A stretch of 64,000 nucleotides of DNA from the NCBI RefSeq assembly GCF_028583425.1, contig NC_072801.1, positions 20,108,001 through 20,172,000 of the forward strand, in the 5' to 3' direction. The translations under genes were made by a program, and so were the position numbers. The notes under the pieces were generated by a model. That model was not told where the DNA came from and did no database searches. It was given only the letters and a program-made list of their open reading frames with translations. The DNA comes from Eublepharis macularius. Its lineage: Eukaryota > Chordata > Lepidosauria > Squamata > Eublepharidae. Positions 23,901 to 36,300 of this stretch are shown here, one piece after another (position 1 is the first letter of the stretch; every line of letters starts with the position of its first letter).

Positions 23901-26900
23901 TCCCCAGGCCTGTTCCCCGCACCTCCCCCCCTCCAGATAAGAGGTGGCAGGGGGAAAGAAGCTGGGAGTGGGGTATTCCCTGCTCCCACTGGGAGACTGG
24001 GAAGCCTAGCGGCTACAGCTGCTATTGCAGCCATAGAAACCCTTTTCATTTGAATGACAGCAGCCAATAAAAAGCTCTTCCCTACAACGGCCCCATACTC
24101 ACTTTTTGAAAAGCTTAGCAGGTGCCTTGAGAAGTACTGGTGGGTGCCATGATAGCATCTATGTGCGCCCCATTGAGGAATCCTTCTATAAAGTATAATG
24201 AATTGGGTTTTTCTTTTACTTCCATCATACTTCCTTCTCCTCCTTTAAGAACTGCCCCTTCTAGCCACAACTGTGTTAAAACAAAGAGTGATGAACCCAT
24301 GACTATCTACTTCACAAGTGGAACCACGGGGTCTCCCAAGATGGCGGAGCACACCCACAGTAGTTATGGTATTGGATGTGCCATAACTGCAAGGTATGTG
24401 ATCTGAATCTATTCCAGACTGCTTTCCCTTGTTCTTGTTTCATATTTTTGGGCCTTTCACAACCTTGTGCACCATCTTACATGCCTTCAAAGCTTTTTCC
24501 TGTTGATGCTCTCCTGTAAGTGTTGGTCCCAGCCTTATGAAACGGCTTCCAGAAGAGAATACTTAACACTCAAAGACTGCCAAGCCATTTTATTTAGCTG
24601 GGCCATTGTAGGGAATTAAGGACTTTCGGTGGGTGATATGGAGATGTTCCGGGGCATTTAGTTCTTGTAACTATGGTTTAGAGCAACATCCCGATCCAAT
24701 AGCACCTTAAAGACCAATTAGATTTCCAAGGTATGAGCTTTCAAGAGTCAAAGCTTCTTTCATCAGATCGAAGGGAGCTTTGACTCTCAAAAGCTCAATC
24801 TAGTTGGTCTTTAAGGTTTTATTGAATCCAGATCTTGCTCTCCGACTGCAGACCAACACGGCTACCCACCTGCAACTGTCTGATTTTAATTTTTTTTCCT
24901 GTGCCCAGGCTTGTAAACCTGTTCCGAATCATGTTAGAAATAATTAAATAAATGTTAAATGAGTAAATAAATGGTAAATCATTTATCATGGTAAATAGAT
25001 AAATGCTTAAATACTCCAAACGTTCTTGGTTGAAAGTAACATACCCCAGTGGCTAAAGGATGGCTCATGTTCCTCAGAGGGTGTCAACTGTTAAGAGATA
25101 GTCCCTTGATAGCTCAGCTTTTAAATAATGTCACTACTTTTAAATAACGTCACTTACTCCTAAGTCTTCCATGCTCATTCTCCTTCAAAGTGAACCAACC
25201 TACACAGTGCTGCCCCTAACATTTCTTACTGTTGGGAAAAAAGGGGAGCGCATAACAGTATTTTCCCATCTAGGGGTGATTCCAGAGAAATTCTTTTGGG
25301 GATCAAAAATATAGGCAAAAACATTATTGGCAAGGATTTCTTTTGTTACTATCCTTTGCCAAACAGCTGAGGGGCCAGCAGAGAGGAAGGAACCATGTAG
25401 ATTCACGCCTACTGGCTGGAAAATTACATCCCATCCTGTGTGCTGGTTTAGGAGTTTGAGAGATAAGCACTTTCTATTTAAGCCGTTTCCACAAGTCCTT
25501 ATAGGCAAGGCCAACCCAGGAAACTCTGGTGATGTTTCCCCAGGACTCCACATGTCTCAGTTTGCAAAACGTTTGCAGGCTGTTTTCCTACCGTTTTTTC
25601 TGGGACTGCACTTCCCTGGTATTTTCTTTTGCCACGGGTTGATGGAGCGCTTCTTCTACATTCTAGGGCATGTCAACAGTTAAAGCGCTCTAAGGAATCC
25701 TACAATCATCACCCAGCTGTTTCCCCAAAGCTCTCAACGAAGCGATCACTAATATGCATAGTAAAAAAAACATTTGAAAGGGAGGCAGGCAACAATGACG
25801 AAAATGTCCCGACTGCCCCTCCCAAACCACTTTTTCTATGAACTACAGAGGCTATCCTGCAACCTCAAAGTGCAAAGTAAGCGCTTTGGGGGAGTGTGTG
25901 TGGAGGCTGAGTTTTCAGCACAAATCAGCAAAACACACACAGTAAGTGGGAAAAGGGCAGGAACAACCAGCTGTGTGGAAACGGCCTTACTTACAACCAC
26001 CTGCAGTTTTGATTTTTTTTGAATACTGAAATTCAGATATTGGTGTTATATGCATGTAATTATATATGTATGCATGTGTTTTTATGAAAGGTTTTGGATT
26101 GTGAAGGCCCGTGGTCATATACAATAAATTCTTTTGTCTTAGATATTGGGGTTGTTTGAGAAATTTGCTGCGGTTCATGAAGCTACGCTAGTTAGATATG
26201 TTGGCCAGCAGAAGGGGAGTGGGAGATATATTCAGAGGGATAGCTGCTTTATCTTGCCGCCTTCTGGAGGTATCCCTGTTCCAGATTTAAGCCCTGTGCT
26301 GAAAACAGTTGGTGGGGCTGAGTTTAGTGAAGTCTTGGTTTCTTCCTAAAATGATCTGGAAAGGGACTGCTGCGAAAGGGGCTACGGCATGCCACCAGAA
26401 TCCTCAGCACGCTCACAGTTCTCGTAATTCTTTGGAGCGGGACAACCATGACAGTTAAGTCAGTATAAAACTAGCATATAAATCTGCAACATCCATATGC
26501 TTTCTGAATCTCTTTGGAAACAGCTAAAGATGTTGGAGGGGGATGTTTTATAACTTAACCTGGACCACCCACTCATTTCTGTATTTCACAGGTACTGGTT
26601 GGATTTGAAACCATCAGACATAATGTGGAACATGTCTGACACAGGCTGGATCAAGGCCGCCATAGGGAGTGTTTTTGCTCCATGGCTTCGTGGCTCCAGC
26701 GTCTTCATACACCACATGCCACAGTTTGATCCAAGAGAGACTCTGAATGTAAGAGTACAAATCCTGTCATGTGGATGGGTTTCCTTTTCACACAGTTGGC
26801 CAACTAGGCCCAAGTATTTTCTTAGAGGGACCAAATCTGAGGGCGCACATGATGATGACGCGGGGACATACTGATACTTGTCTAAGCAAACTCACAATAT

Positions 26901-29900
26901 TTTCCCCATTCTCAATCTCTTCAGACGCTCATCAGGTACCCGGTCACTACAATGTGCAGTGCTCCTACTGTCTATCGGATGCTGGTGCAACAGGATCTTA
27001 CCAGGTACTCTTGACTTGTTTACTGGCACAAGGAAGGTGCAGGCACTGTTCTTCAGCACCCGTATTCAGCCTTGCAACTTTAAGAAATAACCCACCCTAT
27101 CTGTCGATCTGCATCTGATCCACAGACTAATCTGCTCAATATTATCTCTTAAAATGACAAGAAGATGCATTATACTGAAACAGAACATTGGTCCAGCTAA
27201 TGCACCCAATACTGTGTGCACTGAGTGGCGGTTTTATAAGATGGTTTATTGAGAGCGAGTTTGGTGTAATGTTTAAGAGTGGCGTGACTCTTATCTGGAG
27301 AACTGGGTTTGATTCCCCACTCCTCCACTTGAAGCCAGCTGGGTGACCTTGAATCAGTCACAGCTCTTCCAGAGTTCTCTCAGCCCCACCTGCCTCACAG
27401 GGTGATTGTTGTTGGGATAATAATACTTTGTAAACCGCTCTGAGTGGACATTAACTTGTCCTGAAGGGCAGTATATTAATTGAATGTTGTTGTTGCTGTT
27501 GTTATTATTATTCAAAAGTTTCAATCAAATACTATTTTTTGTTACTGTTTTATTGTTTGTAACGGCCTTTGGCCTAATGCAATAAACCTTACCTACCTAC
27601 CTACTATTTTTTTAAAAAAACAGCACCAGTTGTCTGTTCCAATCATCTGTTTTACAGATCAGCAAATCAAATCCAGATGGGCAGTCACGCAGGGGAGATC
27701 TTAGCCTCAGGGCATCCAGGGCAGATGCCCCTGGCCCCATGTTCTGAGCTCCTCCACCCTTCTGCCCAGTTGCCCCAGGCGTTGCTGTTGAGCTTTCATG
27801 CTGCCTGAGACTCAGGCAATGTGTGTATAGGAGGGAGTTAGCTCTGGGGTGGTCAGGGACCTGCCCCACCCTACAGCCAATAGCCTTCCCCCTGATTCTG
27901 GATCTTAAAAGTTTTGCCCGGGGTCCCAGAATCACTAAGACCCTCCCTCAAGTCATGCCTGCTGGTGTTTGTGATGCTGTGTGGTTGCTAAACCCATTAA
28001 AATAGGCTGGTTTGGATCCAGCCAGCTTTTTTACCCTCCCTCTTGCCCAATTTGCCTTTCTACTTGCAATGTCCCGTGTGTGTGTGTTATGTGCCGTCAA
28101 GTAACCTCCGACCTACGGCAACCCTATGAATGAAAGACCTCCAGACTGTCCTGTCATTAACAGACTTGCTCAGATTCTGCAAACAGGAGGACATCACTTC
28201 TTTTACTGAGTCAGGCCATCTCATTTTAGGTCTTCTTCTTTTCCTACTGCCTTCCACTTTTCCTAGCATTATTGACTTTTCCAGAGGATCTTGTCTTCTC
28301 ATGATGTGACCAATGTATGATAGCCTCAGTCTTGTCGTTTTAGCCTCCAGAGAGAATTCAGGCTTGATTTGATCTAGTATCCATTTAATTGTCCTTTTGG
28401 CTGTCCATGGTATCCGCAAAACTCTCCCCCAGCACCACAATGTCCCATAGTCCCCACCATACCCCTTTTGAATGGTCAAAGAGGAACCTCATTGCTTATT
28501 CACCAGCAGAAAAATGGACTGGATCCAGCTGGATTTCTTTGACCACCCCCAACCCCCAACTAACGCCATGCAGAGGGATATATCACAAGGAAGAAAAACT
28601 TCCTGATTGTGGGGCAGGAAATGTGCAGTCACACACACAACCCTCAAACCTGCTCTCATTATGAATCTTCAGCTACAGATTCAAGAGTCTAAGGCACTGC
28701 CTGACAGGAGGGGAGCCGCTGAATCCTGAAGTGCTGACACAATGGAAAAAACAAACAGGGCTGGAGCTGTACGAAGGCTACGGACAAACTGAAGTGGTAT
28801 GTATATAGCTGAGTCAAAACCTTGTTGTCAAGGAACTAAACTAGGGAACAAATCTTTCTATGGGTGAATCAAAACTGGAGAGTGACTTTCTTTATTAGCA
28901 CAGGTATAGAAGTCAGTGAATACGTTTTGTTCAGTGCTGTTATAACCAGAGCACTTCCTAGAAAGTGATCAATTTACTCAGGAAGGGAGCTGAACGGCTT
29001 GGTATTTGGGAGTACCAAAAACCAGATGCCTTCTAAAGACAACATTCCAACCAACATGTGTCGAAGGAGAGTGGGCACAAGTTGCCCTGCCCTCCCATGT
29101 ACATGCCATCATTGTCTCCATCCCTAGGATCTGGAACTCTGCTTTTAAAAAACATTATCACAAGGACAGAACTTATGTGACGCATACATTGTGTCAGCGC
29201 ATAAATGCCATGCTCACATGAGCCAACAAGCATGCTTGTGCCTGCTTCCCCTGCTTATGAACATCGATTTCAACACATGCAAAGCCCATCACATGAGCCC
29301 TCCATCCAATGTGGTATTGGAGATCAGTTGTAATAATAGGAGATCTCCAGGCCCCACCTAGAAGCTGGCAACCTTATTTATATTCCACCACGCTTGTACT
29401 AAAAAAAAAAAAATCAGGGCAGCTTACAAGATAAGAAATAAACCAATGAATTAAACCACGATAATGAAAACAATGCAACAGGAATAAAAGCAAGGTAAGC
29501 AGCAACAGCTAAAATCCGTCCTGTGGCCCATTCGGATCCAACTCAAAACTCTGGTACCTTAAAATAAGCTTATACAAAAATACAAGCAATGTCTTCAACA
29601 TAAACCTTAAAAAAATACAGCTTTTTGACAACCAAACAAAGCCCGCACAGTTTTGGGGAGACTGTTCATTTAGCCACCTCCAGAAAAGAACTATCTTAAC
29701 TGATCTCCATAAGGCCGTCAGTGAGGGGGCCAAACAAGTCTTGAAAGGGAGGATGTTCCAGAATATGGGCGCAAACACAGAGAAGGCCTTCTCCTGTGTG
29801 CTCATCAGTCTTACCTTTGGAAGAGTCAGCCTGTGGGGAATATTCAGCTCCAGAGGATTTCGTTCAAAAAGTCTTAGGGATTCGGTTCTGCTGCAACAGG

Positions 29901-32900
29901 CTAACACAACATACACAGCAGCATTCAGCCCTCACAGATCTCTCAAGAAACGGACAGACGTTCATTTCCAGGCCAATAACTTTGAGGTAAAGAGTTTTTT
30001 TAAAAAAATTCAGTTGAATTAAAATTTTGTTTGCTACAGGGTGTGATATCACTAACCGAAAAAGGAAAGAAAATTAAGCCTGGGTCCATGGGTAAGCCAG
30101 CTCCACCATATGATGTTCAGGTAAGACAACAGTTTGTTTGTCAATCAGATGGGGAAAAACAAGATTCAAGAATGGCACCTGAATGTTTGTATTCAGAGGA
30201 TACAGGGAGGTCCTGTTTCTCCGTCATCATTCACTCAAACTGGCTGCTGTGTTTGCCATTTTGTAGATCATAGATGAAAACTGTAATATTCTACCTCGTG
30301 GGGAGGAAGGAGACATCGCCATCAGAATTCAGTCCAAGCAGCCATTTTGTTTTTTTACTCGCTATGTGGTAAGTAACTCCCTGCACTTTCCCCGCTACAT
30401 CATTTCTGTATGAAAATGCCCCATTTGATAATATTACAACCTCAGATAACTCTTGATTCATAAAACGGCAGACACGTTGCTCTTCTGAACACAAAGAAAT
30501 CAAATGGCAGAACTTTACAGTATTATTAATGGTGATGTTTTCCTCATCTAAAACTTGCCCAACACACATGAAGCATTTTGACAGCCTGTCTGAAAGGGGT
30601 AGTATTGATTGGAATGAGTAGCAAAGATATTGTAAGCAGGGAGGGAATGAAGAAACCCCCCAAACCGACTTTTAAAATAAATTGTTAATTAAAGGCAGAA
30701 TACTTTTAAAAGATAATCTATCATGTTGAAATTGGTTTATTCTTCTACGGGTCAAAGCAGACCACAATTGCCTCTTCAGAATGTGTGTGGCTTATTTATA
30801 AACAGCAGCAGGAGGCCCCAATTCAGATCTGGACCATTATGTGGGAGAAGGAGGAGTTCTCTCTCTACCCTTATGCCCTTTTGCCAACCTCAAACAGATT
30901 ACTATTTGTTCCCTTCAAGAAAATAAACAGCTAACATTTAGGCAACCTGCCTGTTTTCCCCCAGTTGAGCAAATATCATCTTGGGGGTGGGGGGAGGCTG
31001 TTTGACGCCTGGAAACTGGGTGGGAACTCTTGGAGCTATTCATAAAAATAAGTATTGGCGATCCAATCCTAGATCTTTCAGTATCTTGTTTGGTTTGACC
31101 TCAAGCCAGCAGCCATGGATGAGCTATGTTCAAACTCCATTTTTTTTTAAAAAAAATTGTCTATTGCAAGGATAATCCAGAGAAAACTGCCTCAACCTTT
31201 CGTGGGAATTTCTATATCACTGGAGACAGAGGGTGGATGGATGAAGAAGGCTATCTGTGGTTTGTTGCAAGAGCTGACGACGTCATCATCTCCTCTGGGT
31301 TTGTACATTTCAGAGCAAAAAAAAAAAATCACAAATTTATTCCCTTGTAAAACCAAATCAATTTAATCGTGCTGATTCAAGCTACTGGCAGTCCTTAAAA
31401 ACAATCAACAAACTTCGGTTGGTACAAAAATGCAGCAACTTGTCTTTTTACTGGAGTGAGCCAATGTAAACATATCTCATGTGATCCTGATGACCTACAC
31501 CAGTTTCTTGTTTCCAAGCTCAGTGTAAGGTGTTGGTTCTTACCTTTCATGGGCGGGGCCTTACTTACAGCAGCAATTCCCAATCTTTTTTGGCACCGGG
31601 GGGTGGTGGTGGTGGTTTTGGAATGATACAATTGTGCACTTTATTTCAATTATATTATAATATATAATGAAATAATTATACAACTCACCACAATGCAGAA
31701 TCAGTGGGAGCCCTGAGCTTGTTTCCCTGCAACTAGACGGTCCCTACCTCGCCTGCTCCCTGGAGCTGGCTCTGCGCTCGCCCGCCACTCACCTCCTGTG
31801 TGGCCCGATACCGGTCCGCGCCCAGGGGGTTGGGGACCCCTGATTTAAAGGACCCTTAATTAACAGACCATTTCTGCCTGTATGGCAAGTTGTATTCAGT
31901 TCACGCACCTTTGCTGACTGTGCCATCTCTCAGGGCTGCAAAATCAGCCGCTGCTCATTCAGGGATTTTTCTGTAGAAGTCCCTGTGGACTGGATCAGCC
32001 TTTCAGAAGATGATGAGAAAATCACCTTCCCTGCTGGCCTTTAGCAGGCAGTGCTGCTTAGGAGAGAGAGCCTTTTGCTGAATGTATTAGGATATTGTGC
32101 GGAAAGTCAAAGCACATTTTGTTTGTTCAATACTCTTAGATATGGATTTTGCTTTTAAGTGAGGGGTAAAGGTGGGATATATATATTCTAGTAAAAAAAA
32201 AATGTTCCAAAACAGAGAGCTCTCCATCCTGAATAAGAAGACAAATATTATATACATTAAAAATGAGGTTCTGGCTACTTCTCCTCCTCCTAGGTATCGT
32301 ATTGGGCCTTTTGAGGTGGAAAGCGCCTTGATTGAACATCCAGCCGTGGTTGAGTCTGCTGTGGTCAGCAGCCCAGATCCTATCAGAGGAGAGGTAATGA
32401 AGAACTTAACCTCTAACCCCTCACATTTAAGAAAAGTGATTTCATGGGGGCCCTGCAAATATGATGGGTGGGCAAACTCTTCCCGAATTAATTTCTTTCA
32501 TAATCATTTTATACTTTTGTTTCCTGTCTCCTTTGCTTTTCTCTGTGCAGTACATAGGTTCATTTGTATTGTGTATAGGCATCATACAGATTTTTAACAC
32601 AGGTTGTACAGTATTTATACTAGGGATACCTCCACTTTTTGTAGTTCTGCCATTTTGATGCAAAACTCCCCTTTTTCGATGTTGCTTATACCCAGTCCTC
32701 ATTACTTTGGAGTATAAACATGTATAACAAATAATTGTTGTTAACAATGGTGCAAAAATGCCATAAAATAAGACTATGTGGAACACAAAAAGCAAAACTT
32801 GCTGGAACAAGAAGACATATTCATAATGCACTGCTTGTTGTATATACACAACGTATATACTCCAAATGGGACTTAGTTGGCGCAAAAACTTCCTAGTTAT

Positions 32901-33259
32901 GCCAGCTGCCATCCCTGGTGGCTTAACTATTTGTGTACATCCACAGCCATGCTTAGAATTCTGTTTGTGTTGGCAAAGGCCACACCATATTGCCAGCTTA
33001 TGAAAGGATGTAAGGCAATTACTGAAAGGCTTCCATATGCCAAAGTGGTTACAAGCATAGACCCTCAGAATAAAACACAGCAAGAGCTGCCTCGAATTAT
33101 TTTTTCCCAGCTGCTCCAAAATTCTTCATAAATTTAGAGCCAGTTCCCCTCTGTTTGTTCTAAGGCAGGGGGATCCATATGACTCCCTTTGGGATGATCT
33201 AAAATGATCTGAGAACTTTTGTGGGGAGAGGATCATTCAAGATTCTAGGCAATACCTTT

Positions 33260-33315
<56 letters not shown>

Positions 33316-36300
33316 TTTCTTTCAATTTATAGTCCAGTTTCCCACTTGCAACGGCTTTTGACAGACAAAAGAAGAGTTTTATACTGCTCAGTTTACCCGG
33401 AGGATAAAATCCCAAACCTCTTCCCCAGGCCCTTAAAAATGTAGCACACGGCAAACAGGAATCAAATCTAACGTTAGGAATCTGGACGAGGGTCTCGCTG
33501 AATGTATGCCTGATTTCTGTGTGTCATATGGACCCTATTGTATTGTTTATTGAATGTCCCAGCTGTTGATTGTATTGAATTACATTACTGTGTAATCCAG
33601 CTTGAGTCTCATTGAGAAAGGCAGACTATAAATAATGTAAATAGACCTAAATAAATATGTCACCTCCTCTAGAGTGCTGTCTTTGATTAACTAAATGATA
33701 CATCCCAACTTTTCTTCCTAGGTGGTGAAAGCTTTTGTAGTCTTATCTCAGTCCTTTGCATCACATAATGCTGAGAAGTTGACCGTTGAGCTTCAAGACC
33801 ATGTGAAGAAAATTACAGCTCCCTACAAGTATCCTAGAAAAGTAAGGACTATTTCAAAGCTGTATGAACCAGGCAGCATATTTAGGAAAAGTCCATTATC
33901 ACTAAGTCAATGACCTCATTTTAGTTTCCATTTAACATTCCTACTTTCTGATATGGGGGCTCCTCCTCTGGGGACAAAACTATAATAGCTGTTTTGTCCA
34001 CTGTAACATAATACGATAGTCTACAGCTAAATTTGACCTCTGCTGTTGCCTCTGTTGAGTAAAACTGCTGTGATAGAAGCAAACAAAACAGGAAGGCAGG
34101 TTGACCAAAAAATTAAAAAAATAGAAAGAGTGAAACAAAAAGGTAATTGGATGTAGAACCTCAAAAAGGGACATAACAGTACCCCCCAAGTTTTCATTAT
34201 TAATGTTGTAACGGATGCTGTGTTTATCTTATATATATTTAGGTATGGCACAGAGATGTTACAGTCTGTATCTCTTCCATTTCATGCACTTTTGACTTCA
34301 CCATCTAAGTTTTTCTCTCTTTATGCTGATATATATGCACATATATCTAATATTTAGAACACTTTTCAACCGATTTGAACTTTAATCCCCAGTCATAAGG
34401 GCTAGAAACCTGGGCTGGGCGCTAAGGTATTTAAAGGTCCATGTATTCAGTGGGGGAAAGTAAAACATCTACCACTTTGAAAAACCTGTGGAACAATCTA
34501 GATATTTATTTAAATTTCTATGCTCCACCATTCCTCTTGGTTAAAAGTCGTTACTGTGTAGTTTCAATTGGATTGTGTAGCTTCAGCTAGATAATGCCCC
34601 AATTTGTAAAAACGTTTCATTCAGCAGGCCCACTGTGCGCCAGAGCAGGATCGGTGCTATAAGGGACCCAAGGAATTCATGCAGCTATAATAGGAGGCCA
34701 AATAAATCTTAGTCCTTAAAATGCCACAATGATTCCATGGTTTTGAAAAATACAGTTGCCCCAGAAGCCCACAATTTATATTTTATTATACTTAAGGAAG
34801 CCAGAACTGCATCCACCACCCCACCCCATGTACAAAGCTGCTGGCACTTCACCTGCCCTGCATCCAAAACCCTTTTGAAGACTAAAAAAACAGGAGGCAG
34901 TGAAAAGAAAAGGAAAACAAACTGAGAAAGTGACAGAAAAGAAGGAAGGGGAAATGGTGGGCGGGAGTGAACTTGGAAAAATGAGAAAGGAAGGCAGGGA
35001 GGGAGGAAGAAAAACAGAGGTACTGAGAAAGGAATGGGAAGTAAATAGACCCCTCATTATTTGAGAGTGAGAGTATCTTATAACCTTCCTTAACATATGA
35101 TACTGAGGCTTCTTTCCCCCTCTAACAAGTAGGTACTGAATAACACTCCCACCTAGGGTTGCCAGCTCCAGGTTGAGAAATTCCTGGAGAATTTGAGGGT
35201 GGAACCTGAAAAGGCAGGATTTGGGGTTCAGGAACCTCAGAAGGTTATAATGCCATAGAGTCCATCCTCCAAAGCAGCCATTTTCTCCAGGGGAACTGAT
35301 CTCTATGGCCTGGAGATCATTTGTAATTCCTAGAGATCTCAAGCCATCGCCTGGAGACTGGCAACCCTACTCCCACCCTATTAGGTGCCTAACTAGGTCT
35401 CTTTCTCTCTGTCAAAAATGTTATTAATCCTTGTAAAATCTTGAAAGTTCTCCTTACTGTCATGATATTCTATGGATTAATGGATGTACCACACAAAATG
35501 ATTTCAACCAGTAGCCATTGCCTGCAATAAGGAACTTGTGCATTGCTGGCAACATTATCTGCAATAAGGATCAGAGTACAATTGTAATAATAATGATAAC
35601 ATTAACATATAGTCAACTCCTGTCCTTCAACGTGTCTCGGCCTACCTGCTTCAGTCCGCAAAGCATTGCAGCCAGCTGGGCCTAGCTGAGGCCTGGCCTC
35701 TACCTGGAAGCCTCCTGCATCGCCTGAGTTGAATTGCACCTTTCATAAGCCCAGTCAGGAGGTGGGAATGAGGAGCTAATTCTTGACCAGGTGAAGGAAA
35801 GTTGATGAAGGCAAATAAGAACAAGACCCTAAGGATCCTGGGAATTGTAGTCTGGCATCCACAGAGGCCTGGTCTTGTGCTGCTACAGTTGCTGTTTTAA
35901 GGGATAGTAGGAGACAGAAGGCAGACATAAAGTGCTAGCAGAAGATTTGGGGGCTTGGCCTGTGAGTAGTTCAGCAGTCAGCTGGGAAAGAGTTAACTGT
36001 GGAATCCTAAAGCAGCATTGTCCCCCGCTGATGTCCTTGGGTTTCGAGACATTTAGGGCCAAACTAGACATGCAGGTTTTTAGAGAGTTGGATCTGGGTC
36101 CCCCGGACCCAATTCGAGTTCCCTGCAGCTACACAGCAGCTTTGGGGAGTAGCTGTTAAAAATAAAGGAGACCCTAAACGCAGGGTTGCCAGGTCCCTAT
36201 ACCCTCCCACCGGGAGAGGGGGGGACCTGGCACTTACCTTCGGCTCGTATGTGCTCCCAACAGGCACGGCGATGTCACTTCCAGAAGTGACATTGTCGTG

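Noticed and set aside
34776-35342. 188-codon minus-strand open frame
   Set aside because: It runs through the A/G-rich tract (Ser/Pro/Phe-rich translation) and a MITE; not a gene.
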